DNA of 64,000 nt from Heliomicrobium undosum (lineage in GTDB: Bacteria; Bacillota; Desulfitobacteriia; Heliobacteriales; Heliobacteriaceae): positions 61,659-125,658 of the forward strand of contig NZ_WXEY01000009.1 in NCBI RefSeq assembly GCF_009877425.1, given 5' to 3'. Each line of letters begins with the position of its first letter. The first letter of the stretch is position 1. The position numbers and the translations under genes were made by a program. This document shows, one piece after another, positions 8,855 to 17,674 of this stretch. The notes under the pieces are model-generated. The model saw only the letters and a list, made by a program, of their open reading frames with translations. It searched no databases and was not told the DNA's origin.

Positions 8855-10015
8855 ATGGTTGATATGGTTTATAAGGATGTCCTCCAGACGTTGGAACAGG
8901 GCGAGGCTTGCGTCGTCCTCACCCTGATAAAAGAAAACGCGAAAAAGGGCTCTAGGGTTGCGGGAAAGCGCTTTTTGTCTTGTTCCGGGACAAGGGTTGC
9001 AATGGACGCTTGTATCCATGCGCTTTCGGTGACCCCGTTCGATCAGGCGAACGATCAGGTGAACGGGGTGGGGGATCCTGAGGTTGATCCGTTGTTCGCG
9101 CAGGAAGCCGTTACCCTCGTCGAGGCGTCCCTGCGATCAGGCAGGGTTGCGTCCAAAAGGGTCTCCTTAGAAGGCGAGGCGGCGCGGCTGCTCGCTGAAC
9201 CTTTCTACCCCCCCGATGAGTTGGTCATCCTCGGCGGCGGTCATGTCTCCCAGGCACTTGTTCCCGTCGCCGTCATACTGGGCTACCGCGTCACCGTTGT
9301 GGATGATCGACCTGCTTTTGCCGCGCCGGAACGATTTCCTGGCGCGGCAAAGGTGATTTGCGACGATTTTGTCCGGGCAATTGAGGGGCTACACCTGCAA
9401 CCCAGCTGTGCCGTCGCCATCATCACCCGAGGCCATCGCCACGATCTCCGCTGCCTGGAAGCGCTGGTCGGGAGGCAACTGGGGTATCTGGGCATGATCG
9501 GCAGCCGTCGCCGCGTTCAGTTGATCAAAGAACATCTGCGGTCTTCCGGCGTCTCCGAGGAAAAAATCGAGCGGGTTCAGATGCCGATCGGTCTGCCCAT
9601 CGGGGCGCAGACGCCGGAGGAGATCGCCGTCAGCATCGCTGCCCAGTTGATCCAGGCGCGTAGAGGCGAGGGAGGCAGCGCCGGGATCACGGTCCAGGAC
9701 ATGGAACTGTTGCGGACCTTGGTCGATAGCGCCAAGCGAGGCATCCCGGCTGTCCTTGCCACTGTGGTGGAAGCGCGGGGGTCGACACCGCGCAAGGCCG
9801 GCGCCAAGCTCTTGGTTTTTCGTGACGGCCAGATGCGGGGGACCATCGGCGGGGGATGCATAGAGGCGGAGGCGCGGAGAGAGGCGCTCCTGCTTTTGGA
9901 CGGAGGCGCTGCGGGGCTTTTTCGTTTTTCCTTAGATGACGATGCGGCGGCAGAAGAGGGGATGGCCTGCGGCGGGACCATGGAAGTCCTGCTGGAACTC
10001 GTGGCGACTGTTTGA
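8855..10015 (+). CDS. xdhC: XdhC/CoxI family molybdenum hydroxylase maturation factor
   Basis: XdhC-type proteins bind molybdenum cofactor, insert it into xanthine dehydrogenase and support its sulfuration (or selenation). The Rossmann part is seen around residues 125-260 (VILGGGHVSQALVPVA, then DDRPAF and GMIGSRRR). A clear XdhC_CoxI domain sits at the C-terminus (ARGSTPRKAGAKLLV, TIGGGCIEAEAR). The N-terminal 70 residues look like a second, degenerate CoxI domain, so the order is unusual: CoxI-like, Rossmann, CoxI. An in-frame GTG at 8834 exists, but AGAGGG is well spaced for ATG 8855. Confidence 0.82.
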   Translation: MVDMVYKDVLQTLEQGEACVVLTLIKENAKKGSRVAGKRFLSCSGTRVAMDACIHALSVTPFDQANDQVNGVGDPEVDPLFAQEAVTLVEASLRSGRVASKRVSLEGEAARLLAEPFYPPDELVILGGGHVSQALVPVAVILGYRVTVVDDRPAFAAPERFPGAAKVICDDFVRAIEGLHLQPSCAVAIITRGHRHDLRCLEALVGRQLGYLGMIGSRRRVQLIKEHLRSSGVSEEKIERVQMPIGLPIGAQTPEEIAVSIAAQLIQARRGEGGSAGITVQDMELLRTLVDSAKRGIPAVLATVVEARGSTPRKAGAKLLVFRDGQMRGTIGGGCIEAEARREALLLLDGGAAGLFRFSLDDDAAAEEGMACGGTMEVLLELVATV

Positions 10016-10073
10016 GCAGGCGAGGGGAATCGAGAATATCTCTGGAACATAGAAGTGGTGGGGGCGGAGTCGA

Positions 10074-10880
10074 ATGCAGAAAGAACGGGTGTTGATCAAA
10101 GGCGCGGGGGATCTGGCGAGCGGCGTCGCCAACCGGCTCTTCCAATGCGGTTTTGTCCCGATTATGACGGAATTGGCCGAACCGCTCGTCGTCCGGCGAA
10201 CGGTGTCTTTTGCGGAAGCTGTATACCAGGGGGAGACGACGGTGGAGGGCGTGAAAGCCCTGCGGGTCAAAACCGCTGATGAGGCGATGGCCTGGCGGGA
10301 GCGGGGCGTCATTCCGGTGCTCGTTGATCCTGATGACCGTTCGCTGGAAAGCCTTAACCCCACCTATTATATAGAAGCGACGATACGGAAACGCAACGAC
10401 GGTTTGACCATGGACAAGGCGCCCTTCGTGATCGCCCTGGGTCCGGGCTTTTGCGCCGGGAAGGATGTCCATGCCGTCGTTGAAACGAAACGCGGTCATG
10501 ACCTTGGCCGGGTGATCTATGCGGGCTATGCCATTGCCGACACAGGCATACCGGGAGAAGTGGGCGGCTACCGCCAGGAGCGGCTGTTGCGCGCGCCTGT
10601 AGCGGGTGTTTTCTCCGCATGCCGTGAGATTGGCGACCAGGTCGCCGAAGGGGAGCCGGTGGGAACAGTGGAAGGTCAGCCGGTAAAAGCGCAAATCGCC
10701 GGCATCGTACGCGGTTTGGTCAAGGATGGCATCTCTGTCACCGCCGGATTGAAGATCGGTGATGTCGACCCCCGGCTGGAGAAGGCCTACTGCTATACCA
10801 TCAGTGACAAAGCGCGGGCGATCGGAGGCGGCGTCTTGGAGGCGATGCTTCATTTAGCGATGCTTCGTAAAGCAACATAG
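10074..10880 (+). CDS. yqeB: YqeB-type selenium-dependent molybdenum hydroxylase accessory protein
   Basis: 268 aa protein of the YqeB/EF2563 family, genes that co-occur with selenium-dependent molybdenum hydroxylases and SelD. It begins with a glycine-rich loop (IKGAGDLASGVANRL). It contains an ALGPGFCAGKDVHAVVET stretch with a cysteine, and a biotinyl/lipoyl-like C-terminal half (APVAGVF, GDQVAEGEPVG). The biochemical role is not established; delivery or handling of selenium for the Mo site is the usual proposal. GGTGGGGGCGGAG precedes ATG 10074. It follows XdhC by 58 bp on the same strand. Confidence 0.85.
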   Translation: MQKERVLIKGAGDLASGVANRLFQCGFVPIMTELAEPLVVRRTVSFAEAVYQGETTVEGVKALRVKTADEAMAWRERGVIPVLVDPDDRSLESLNPTYYIEATIRKRNDGLTMDKAPFVIALGPGFCAGKDVHAVVETKRGHDLGRVIYAGYAIADTGIPGEVGGYRQERLLRAPVAGVFSACREIGDQVAEGEPVGTVEGQPVKAQIAGIVRGLVKDGISVTAGLKIGDVDPRLEKAYCYTISDKARAIGGGVLEAMLHLAMLRKAT

Positions 10881-10948
10881 AAAAGAACAGCAAGGTAAAA
10901 GCGTAGAACAGCGCGCGCTCAGCCGGTTCGAAGAAGGGGCAACAAACA

Positions 10949-11719
10949 TTGGCCGAAGCAGATATGACAACCATCATCATGGTTCTCTCTCTCGTTTCTT
11001 TTTGCGCCGGCTTTATCGACAGCATCGCCGGGGGCGGCGGCCTGTTGTTGATGCCGGCGCTTTTGTTTGCCGGCATCCCGCCGCAATTGGTGTTGGGGAC
11101 AAACAAGCTGGCGAGCACCATCGGAACCAGTTTTGCGCTGATCAATTTCGTGCGCAGCAAAGTGGTGGTCTGGCAAGTCGTTGCCACAGGGATCGGCTTT
11201 TCCCTCGTCGGCTCTTTCCTGGGATCAAAGACGATTCTTTTTTTCTCCAATGAGACAGTAGGGAAGATGATCGTCCTGTTGCTTCCCGCTGTGATGATCG
11301 CCACCATGATTCCGAGAAGGAAACGTGGATCCGCCGATGCCTTGTCGAAGCAATCCCTTTACGTGAAGGTTCCCCTTTTCTGTTTTTCCATCGGTTTTTA
11401 TGACGGATTTCTCGGACCCGGAACCGGCAGTTTTTTGATCATGGCCTTTTACCTGTTTGTCGGCCTGGAACTCGTCCAGGCGTCGGCCACAGCCAAGGTG
11501 TTTAACCTGGCTTCCAATGCGAGTGCGCTGGTTGTTTTTCTCCTGGAAGGGAAAGTGTTGCTAACCCTCGGACTTCCGTTGGCCTTAGCGAATGTGGCCG
11601 GCAATTATATCGGCAGCACACTGGCCATTAAAAAAGGCGCCTCTTTGGTTCGCGCCTTTCTGATCTTGTCCTTCTGTGTCTTGTTTGTTTCGCTCTTATG
11701 GAAGTATTATTTGTCGTAG
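10949..11719 (+). CDS. TSUP (TauE/SafE) family membrane permease
   Basis: 256 aa integral membrane protein with about eight hydrophobic segments and the family signature GFIDSIAGGGGLLLMP near the N-terminus, repeated in weaker form around residue 150 (FYDGFLGPGTGSF). TSUP proteins move sulfite, sulfonates or other small organic anions, usually outward. Being last in the purine cluster, it may export an end product or import a substrate, but that is inference. TTG 10949 is taken as start; ATG 10964 is also possible. Confidence 0.78.
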   Translation: MAEADMTTIIMVLSLVSFCAGFIDSIAGGGGLLLMPALLFAGIPPQLVLGTNKLASTIGTSFALINFVRSKVVVWQVVATGIGFSLVGSFLGSKTILFFSNETVGKMIVLLLPAVMIATMIPRRKRGSADALSKQSLYVKVPLFCFSIGFYDGFLGPGTGSFLIMAFYLFVGLELVQASATAKVFNLASNASALVVFLLEGKVLLTLGLPLALANVAGNYIGSTLAIKKGASLVRAFLILSFCVLFVSLLWKYYLS

Positions 11720-11808
11720 AAGTTATGTTTATTGGAAAAAGCATTGATAACAAACCCCGAAAGCATTAAAATAACATTAAACATTAATGCGATAGGGGGG
11801 CGATCACC

Positions 11809-12030
11809 ATGGCCCTAATATTCCACTGGCGCGAAAAGCGGAAGTCCGTTACCCCAACGGGAACGATATCGTTGTATTTATATGGAAACAACTCATCGAC
11901 GCCAACCCATCCGGTCATCATAAAAACAAACGGTGTCAACCCCGCCATCCCCCGCCCCAACGGCAGAAACCTCCCGGGAACCTCCTACTGCGCGGTCAAA
12001 AAATATGATCGAAGCGGGGGGGCATCCTAA
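11809..12030 (+). CDS. Small hypothetical protein (73 aa)
   Basis: Short basic protein, rich in proline, asparagine and threonine, without a recognisable domain. A strong purine stretch (GATAGGGGGGCGATCACC) stands before ATG 11809, and the stop is 9 bp before the next small frame, so a two-gene unit is plausible. I do not recognise it and cannot exclude that it is not translated. Confidence 0.35.
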   Translation: MALIFHWREKRKSVTPTGTISLYLYGNNSSTPTHPVIIKTNGVNPAIPRPNGRNLPGTSYCAVKKYDRSGGAS

Positions 12031-12039
12031 TCCCAGGAG

Positions 12040-12285
12040 GTGATGGCTTTCTTTGAACGATGGCTGGACCCGATGCTGCAGCGTGTGATCGAAGGACCGG
12101 CTCCGAAGGACTTCGTCGATGGCTCCGAAGGCTCTTCAGAAGACTCCTCACTGGAGATTTTCCGTTTCCTGGACCGCGTCTGCGATACTTTTTCCGGGTT
12201 CGACGTTCCCAGCGATGTCCAGCAAATGTTGGATGACGACCCAAGGGATTCGGATGCCAGCGTTCAGGCCGTTACGGACTTGTAG
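12040..12285 (+). CDS. Small acidic hypothetical protein (about 80 aa)
   Basis: Acidic protein rich in D, E and S (for example DGSEGSSEDSS) with hydrophobic heptad-like segments at both ends. AGGAGG ends at 12040, where a GTG overlaps it and ATG 12043 follows immediately. The spacing is too short to be ideal, so the exact start is unsure. No family recognised. It lies 147 bp upstream of the nitroreductase start. Confidence 0.4.
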   Translation: MMAFFERWLDPMLQRVIEGPAPKDFVDGSEGSSEDSSLEIFRFLDRVCDTFSGFDVPSDVQQMLDDDPRDSDASVQAVTDL

Positions 12286-12432
12286 GAAAGCCGACAACCA
12301 CCTACCTCCATGTGGCGATCCAACCGTCCAGGCTGGGTCGCCTTGTTTTGTTCTCCACTCCTTGGTTCCTCCTACGCTATTCTGGCTCAACCAGATCGGG
12401 GGCAAACTACCAGAAGAAGGAGGTTGTCTCAG

Positions 12433-13227
12433 ATGGATATTCCCGCCGCATCCTGGCATCAGGCCATCGCCGTACGCCGGTCGCGCCGTCAATACACCGG
12501 TGAGCCCCTTGCTCCGGAAATGGAAAAGAAGCTTCGCGCCTTCGTTGACCGGTGGAACGGCACAGTCGAAGGCGCTCGGATCGTCTTCGTCGCTCGCGAT
12601 CCGGACAAAGTGTTCAAAGGCGCCATTGGTTCCTACGGCAAGATCAAAGGTGCGCCTGTTTACGCCGCCTTCATCGGTAACATGGCTCACCCCAATGTCC
12701 AGGAGAACACGGGCTATCTCGGCGAGGGATTTATCCTGGAGGCGACGGCCATGGGACTGTCCACCTGCTGGGTCGGCGGCTTTTTTGACCCCAAGGCGGT
12801 GGCGGAGCAGATCGAACTGCGACCGCAGGAGCGGGTGCTGTCGGTGACCCCTATCGGATACGCGCCGAAGGAGTACAACTTCCTGGAAAAAATGATGGCC
12901 GGCATCTCTGCCGGCCATCAGCGAAAAGACGTGAGCCAACTGTGCAAAGAGCCGCTTGGCCCGGACAACCCAGCCTGGGTAAAAGCCGCGCTGGAGGCGG
13001 CCCGGCTTGCCCCGTCGGCGGTCAACCGGCAGCCATGGCGGTTCTCCGTGGATAACGACGGCATCACCGTATGGGTCGATGATCTCAAAGACACCTACCA
13101 CATCGCCAAGCGCCTTGACTGCGGCATCGCCATGCTGCACCTGGAGGCCGGCGCACGCCAGTCCGACGTCAAGGGATCATGGGAATACCTGGAGTCGCCT
13201 GGCGTAGCCAAGTTTGTAACTGCTTAA
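12433..13227 (+). CDS. TM1586-type nitroreductase family protein
   Basis: 264 aa flavoprotein of the putative TM nitroreductase type (two half-domains in one chain). The first half opens with the nitroreductase motif AVRRSRRQYTGEPL. The GEGFILEATAMGLSTCWVGGFFDP segment and the second-half ARLAPSAVNRQPWRF segment match FMN-binding regions of the family. It likely reduces nitro or quinone compounds with NAD(P)H. AAGGAGG is well placed before ATG 12433, so the open frame upstream of it is not used. Its last 4 bp overlap the convergent secreted-protein gene on the other strand. Confidence 0.82.
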   Translation: MDIPAASWHQAIAVRRSRRQYTGEPLAPEMEKKLRAFVDRWNGTVEGARIVFVARDPDKVFKGAIGSYGKIKGAPVYAAFIGNMAHPNVQENTGYLGEGFILEATAMGLSTCWVGGFFDPKAVAEQIELRPQERVLSVTPIGYAPKEYNFLEKMMAGISAGHQRKDVSQLCKEPLGPDNPAWVKAALEAARLAPSAVNRQPWRFSVDNDGITVWVDDLKDTYHIAKRLDCGIAMLHLEAGARQSDVKGSWEYLESPGVAKFVTA

Positions 13228-14315
13228 CTGTCCATAACGCCGACCGTCCGGAAACTGCGAACGGCATCCCAGGCTTCCTCGGCGCCGACAAGGCTGGTGT
13301 CAAAATACAGTTCATAGGCATGTCGACGTTCCTGGTCGATAAAATAGAAACGGCGCTCATAATGAACCGTAAAACGATTTTCCCCTAACACCGTTTTTCT
13401 CCTTGTGGTCGTCCAGTGAAACTCCTCCCGCAGACCTTCAGACCATAGCGGTGTTACCGTCTCCGCATCCCTCGGCAGCAGATCGCGGGCCGTCATCCCA
13501 TCATTGAAATCGAGAAGGCGCAGCCCGCCCAGCGTTGCGTCATTTTTACGGAAGATGACTTCCGTTGGAGCGGGGGACGAGCCTGCGGTTGGTTGTTGAT
13601 TCTCCTCAATAGCCGCCGCAGCGTCCTCCCTTTGGACCTTTTCGATGGTCCATCCGGCGGGCAGGGACAACTGGTAATCGATCGTCGCGAGGCGCTGCTT
13701 CGGGAAGGGTTCCACCACGTTGAAGTCGTCGGCGCGCCAGTGTCCATTCCCGTCCTTGATGAGGGTAACGGAGATAGCGACGGGGTAGATCCCGCCGGGC
13801 GCAGAGGTCCGGCTTGTGCCCTTCAGCAGATAGGTCTGGGAGTTGCCATCGGCGGAACCCTTCACATCTGCGACGGACAGGGTGTACAACCAGGGCGAGG
13901 ATACGTCAAAACCCGCCAGCTTGCCCTTTACCATTTTCCCCTTGTCAGTCAGCCAAAGGTCGAGGGAAAACTGCCACTGCACTTGCGGCCCCGAAGGCGT
14001 CTCCAGTTCAGGCCGGGGGAGGGCGCCCGTATCCCGGGTCAACAGCGACGTAACGACCCTGGCCAGCGTTCCTTCCGGCGTGCTGTCGTCGCTGCGATTT
14101 TGCAGGTGAATCCAACTTCTGAGGTTGAACCAGGCGCTATCCAGGGAATCGGAAAGCTCATGGACGTCATCACGGGGGAGCATGCGCTCGGGGGAGATGA
14201 CGGGGCGGACGACCGCAGTTTCCTGGGCTGTAGCAGCCAGCGCGGGTGTTCCTCCGAGCAGGCCGAAGGCGACCGCGACGATGGTTGTTCCTTTGAAAAG
14301 CATTCCTCTAACCAT
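13224..14315 (-). CDS. Secreted protein of unknown function
   Basis: 363 aa protein with a clear Sec signal peptide: a short positive start, the hydrophobic stretch TTIVAVAFGLLGG and a cleavage-like ALAATA near residue 28. The mature part looks globular and beta-rich, with no lipobox cysteine and no domain I recognise. A good AGGAGAGGGAG site lies upstream of the ATG. The gene is transcribed toward the nitroreductase and overlaps its end by 4 bp, so the two cannot share a transcript. Probably extracytoplasmic or cell-wall associated. Confidence 0.65.
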   Translation of the reverse strand: MVRGMLFKGTTIVAVAFGLLGGTPALAATAQETAVVRPVISPERMLPRDDVHELSDSLDSAWFNLRSWIHLQNRSDDSTPEGTLARVVTSLLTRDTGALPRPELETPSGPQVQWQFSLDLWLTDKGKMVKGKLAGFDVSSPWLYTLSVADVKGSADGNSQTYLLKGTSRTSAPGGIYPVAISVTLIKDGNGHWRADDFNVVEPFPKQRLATIDYQLSLPAGWTIEKVQREDAAAAIEENQQPTAGSSPAPTEVIFRKNDATLGGLRLLDFNDGMTARDLLPRDAETVTPLWSEGLREEFHWTTTRRKTVLGENRFTVHYERRFYFIDQERRHAYELYFDTSLVGAEEAWDAVRSFRTVGVMDS

Positions 14316-14724
14316 GAGCGCTCCCTCTCCTTATCCAAAGATGATTGCATACGAAGCCGTTCGCAGCACAAGTCTTCTATCATTTTGACGAATGAAACGT
14401 CTTTTCCGTTCCCAGGCTTCCATTTCATTCTTTTGCTCGGCTTCAACAAACATGATCTGCGGCAAGGCAACCGTTGATCAAGTGGCGAAAAGCTTCCGGA
14501 AACGGGGACTTCACGGAATCCCTGCCAGCATCATCGCCCGTCAAATTCTCATTTTAGTTTCGCTATGTAAGCAAAAAGACGTTTTAGCGTATTAATTTTT
14601 TGTAAAAAGAAATTGTAAGGTATTTATAATAAATAATCATCTTTTTCGCGGGAAAACAATCGGCTATGATTACGGTAGGGAGTTGAGTTGCTAGAGACTG
14701 CACGAACATTTTTGGAGGGAAAAG
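14316..14724. other. Divergent intergenic region
   Basis: About 410 bp between the divergent secreted-protein gene and the 120 aa gene. It is AT-rich in its second half (14580-14670) and should hold promoters for both directions. A TATGAT sits near 14657, but I cannot pair it with a good -35. I see no RNA gene or repeat here. Confidence 0.4.
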
Positions 14725-15087
14725 ATGGTAACATTTCGCGAACTGGCTGAAGAAGGTGAATTTCTCAAACAGAGCATGATGTCGCCTCTGCCGGAAAAAG
14801 CGGTCATCAGGATCCTGCCGGTTGAGATCTGGGCGAGGAAGTGCATAAAGACCCTCAGACAGCGAATGCCGCAATCGACGACAATTCACTATTTCGCCAG
14901 TTTGGCGGCCACCCGCGAACCGAGCATGATCACCTTTGACAAGATGCTTTTCCTCATCGAGGGATTGGCGCTGACAGAGGATTTATTGAGTATTTTCGGC
15001 GAACCTTCGGATCCCTCTATTCACGATGTTCCCGGTCTCCCAGAAACAGAAGCCCCGGCCAAATTGACCCTTTGCCACAATTCCTGA
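14725..15087 (+). CDS. Hypothetical protein (120 aa)
   Basis: Small soluble protein with mixed charge and no signal peptide, membrane segment or known motif. A good TTGGAGGG site is 8 bases before ATG 14725. Its codon use matches the host regions, which supports a real gene. A terminator-like hairpin follows at about 15107-15150. Function unknown. Confidence 0.6.
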   Translation: MVTFRELAEEGEFLKQSMMSPLPEKAVIRILPVEIWARKCIKTLRQRMPQSTTIHYFASLAATREPSMITFDKMLFLIEGLALTEDLLSIFGEPSDPSIHDVPGLPETEAPAKLTLCHNS

Positions 15088-15106
15088 TCACAACGTTCCG
15101 AAGCGA

Positions 15107-15150
15107 GCAAACCCCTGCGCGGTCTTTGACGACTGCCCAGGGTTTTTTGT
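15107..15150 (+). terminator. Possible intrinsic terminator
   Basis: A short stem, AAACCCCTG with CAGGGTTTTTT, closes a long loop and is followed by a T-run. Position just after the 120 aa gene fits a transcript end. The stem is weak, so confidence is limited. Confidence 0.45.
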
Positions 15151-15297
15151 TGTCCCTTTGCAGCGATTTTCTCAACCCAGGCGTTGAACAGAGTCTCCTT
15201 CACTGAGCAAATCTGTTACAGGTGTTCTCCAGATCCGCTTGTCGAATCCTCCGCGATGATGTATCGTGTAATTACATAAAATGTCGAGGTGTTTTGA

Positions 15298-15624
15298 ATG
15301 AAAAAACCTGTGCTCAGCGACTATGGTTTGTCCGAGAGCGAGATCCCTGCCATTGAAAAGAAGTTCAAGGACCGCAAGTGGGTGGAGATGGTGATCACCA
15401 TTGTCCCCCTTGGCCTGATCTACGCTTTTTTCAACAGCGGCGTCATTCCGAGTGATAAGATGTTGATGATGGTCCCTGTCGGTTTTATCGTCGGCGCCGC
15501 CATCGCCGTCGGGGGAAAGTACTTCTACAATAACTGGTATGTAAAAAATAACCCCAAGCTTGTGGCGCTGGCCCGCTACAGAGCCGACTTGAGCGCCTAC
15601 CAGTCTGAGACAGCGGAGCAATAG
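15298..15624 (+). CDS. Small membrane protein (108 aa)
   Basis: Two hydrophobic segments are visible, roughly residues 24-43 (VEMVITIVPLGLIYAFF) and 58-80 (MMVPVGFIVGAAIAVGG), each flanked by charged residues. It is therefore a two-pass inner membrane protein with both ends on the same side. CGAGGTG precedes ATG 15298. It is followed 81 bp later by another small gene. No family is recognised. Confidence 0.6.
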   Translation: MKKPVLSDYGLSESEIPAIEKKFKDRKWVEMVITIVPLGLIYAFFNSGVIPSDKMLMMVPVGFIVGAAIAVGGKYFYNNWYVKNNPKLVALARYRADLSAYQSETAEQ

Positions 15625-15705
15625 TAACCATAAGGGTGCTTGAATAAAAGCTCCCCCTGCGGCGGCAACCTAGGATGGAATCAAGCGGAAAGGATAGATG
15701 GCTCG

Positions 15706-15942
15706 ATGATCCGCGTGCAATTCCGTGACGGTCTCGCCGTGCAGGGAGAAACCTATGAAGATGTGGTCCGGGGGATGCTGGAAAAGTCCTTCGAGAAGAC
15801 GGACGAAAAAGACGTTCTGGAAGAGATGAAAAACTGGGCTGAGGCTCGAACGGGACAGCCCATCAAGTTCCAAGATAGCGAATCCTTCATCGAGGAACTG
15901 AAACGGGTGAACCTGATCCGTTCGGTTGAAAAAGAGCATTAA
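15706..15942 (+). CDS. Small hypothetical protein (78 aa)
   Basis: Acidic soluble protein beginning MIRVQFRDG, with a helical glutamate/lysine-rich C-terminal half (EKTDEKDVLEEMKNW). The frame is open from TTG 15640, but the segment before ATG 15706 is of low quality and AAGGA at 15690 suits the later start. It could be a partner of the membrane protein in front. Function unknown. Confidence 0.55.
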   Translation: MIRVQFRDGLAVQGETYEDVVRGMLEKSFEKTDEKDVLEEMKNWAEARTGQPIKFQDSESFIEELKRVNLIRSVEKEH

Positions 15943-16158
15943 GCCTCCCATTTCAGGCCCATTCGTATCAAGCCCTTTCATGTCGTCCCCAGTTACCCAT
16001 GAAGTTTCCCTCATCAGTTCTTCCCTCACTATGCTACATTAACGAGCAGCGCAAAAACGTACAATACGCATTTCCCCCCGGACGATATAATCCGATCAGA
16101 ACGCGCAAGGCATTCCTTGACAGGACAAAGGTCCTTGGGAAAGGCCGAACGTCGATGA

Positions 16159-16572
16159 ATGGATGACGGGGGGATTTTTGTGTCCATCAACGGATCGGGC
16201 GAGAAGGAATGGGGCAAACGGATTCACCTCCCCGGTATGGAGCGGTCGGGTGCTTCTTTGCCATGGAACCGCCATCCGGTCTACCCTGGAGTGGAGATGA
16301 AGCACCTGATTACCGCCCAAGACACGGAAGGAAAGTGCAGCGCCCACCTGGTCCGGGTGGCGCCCGGATCAGAGATCGTCGAGCACATCCACGCAGGCAA
16401 GTGGGAGTTGCACGAGGTCGTTGCCGGGAGCGGGATCTGTTTTATCGGCAACGAGGAAATCGCCTATGAAGCAGGAGTATGCGCGGTAATCCCCGAAGAC
16501 CTTCCCCACAAGGTTCGGGCCGAAAAAGGGGAACTGATCATCCGGGCCACTTTCTTTCCTGCGCTCTGCTGA
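16159..16572 (+). CDS. Cupin domain protein
   Basis: 137 aa single-domain cupin. The first cupin motif is seen around residues 77-90 (HIHAGKWELHEVV) and the second near residues 110-120 (PEDLPHKVRAEKGE), giving a likely metal site from the histidines and glutamate. The GGGGGG run at 16168-16173 suits an internal GTG start at 16180, so the protein may begin there instead of ATG 16159. It is directly upstream of an AraC regulator whose own N-terminal half is also cupin-like. The two may respond to the same small ligand. Confidence 0.7.
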   Translation: MDDGGIFVSINGSGEKEWGKRIHLPGMERSGASLPWNRHPVYPGVEMKHLITAQDTEGKCSAHLVRVAPGSEIVEHIHAGKWELHEVVAGSGICFIGNEEIAYEAGVCAVIPEDLPHKVRAEKGELIIRATFFPALC

Positions 16573-16608
16573 GGAGCGCTGAAACAGCGGGAGGGAGGGC
16601 TGCTACGC

Positions 16609-17547
16609 TTGGGTGGTGTGCAAGAGAAGAGGGAGAGCATCCAGCGTAGGCAGGGAAGTCTCTCGGTCACCCGCTTCCCTGGGAAAAATGGGATAGAGTT
16701 GATCGAAGCTACTGCCATCCGCCACAGTCTGCCGCGTCATTTTCACAGTGTCTACTGCATCGGTCTCATCCGAGAGGGGGCAAGGCGGTGCTTTTACCGG
16801 GGGAGCCACCATGTGTTCGGCGCGGGGCAGTTGTTCATCATTCCCCCCGGAGAAAGCCACACCTGCGAATCCTTCGAATCCCTCCCGTACAGCTACAGCA
16901 TGTTCTGCATCGACCCTCGCGAATGGGAAGAATCCCTCCAACTGCTGGGTGAAGGGACGGGGCAGCAACTGCTGCGGCAACGTACAGCGGTGATTTCCAC
17001 GCCGGTTTTTGAAGACAACCGGCTTTTTGTGTTGCTTATGGCACTGGCCGAAACGCTCCGCAACGGTCACGACGGTAGTCGGCAACTGGCAGCAGATAGC
17101 CTGTACGCCGAAGCAATGGTCCGGTTGCATACCACAGCGAGCCTTGAGCCGGCGCTGGCGCCGACGCCTGTTAGCTCCGGAGGAATAGGGGAACAAGATC
17201 GGTCTGCCGTCCAAGCAGTCAAAGAGTATCTGCAGGCCCATGCGGACGATTTTTCCAAAGATGAATCGAGCAACGTATCCGGTGAAGACCTCTCACGGAT
17301 TACCGGATTGAGCGTCTATTATCTGAACCGCCTCTTTTCGCGGGAAGTGGGTATGCCGCCCCATGCCTACCATACGCAACTCCGGATCCGTCAAGCAAAA
17401 CAGAAGCTAGCCCAAGGAAAAACGCCGTTGGAGGCGGCCTTGGAAACCGGCTTTTATGATCAGAGCCATTTTCATCGCTGCTTCGTAAAACTAGTCGGCA
17501 TGACACCGGCCAGATACGCCGCCTCCCGTCGCGGCACCGTTTTATGA
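16609..17547 (+). CDS. AraC family transcriptional regulator with cupin-type sensor
   Basis: 312 aa regulator. The N-terminal half (residues 20-110) has the AraC arm/cupin fold pattern (PRHFHSVYCIGLI, PPGESHTC) that binds small effectors. The C-terminal 100 residues contain two helix-turn-helix motifs (DLSRITGLSVYYLNRLF and AALETGFYDQSHFHRCF, ending in GMTPARYAA), which bind DNA. A TTG start at 16609 follows GGGAGGGAGGG at a fair distance. Targets are unknown; the cupin gene upstream and the aldolase downstream are candidates. Confidence 0.8.
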   Translation: MGGVQEKRESIQRRQGSLSVTRFPGKNGIELIEATAIRHSLPRHFHSVYCIGLIREGARRCFYRGSHHVFGAGQLFIIPPGESHTCESFESLPYSYSMFCIDPREWEESLQLLGEGTGQQLLRQRTAVISTPVFEDNRLFVLLMALAETLRNGHDGSRQLAADSLYAEAMVRLHTTASLEPALAPTPVSSGGIGEQDRSAVQAVKEYLQAHADDFSKDESSNVSGEDLSRITGLSVYYLNRLFSREVGMPPHAYHTQLRIRQAKQKLAQGKTPLEAALETGFYDQSHFHRCFVKLVGMTPARYAASRRGTVL

Positions 17548-17674
17548 ATGAAAAGCAGCGATTTAACCCAGCCTGTAGATAGGGGCGCGTTGCTCACACC
17601 TCATCATGATTATTGGCGTTCTAATCTTCGACTTCGTCTAAGCCCCTGAACAGGCTGAAAAGGAGCCGCTGAGT

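Noticed and set aside
13593..14477. 294-codon plus-strand frame opposite the secreted-protein gene
   Set aside because: The minus strand has a signal peptide and a strong ribosome-binding site, while the plus-strand frame has neither and no motifs.
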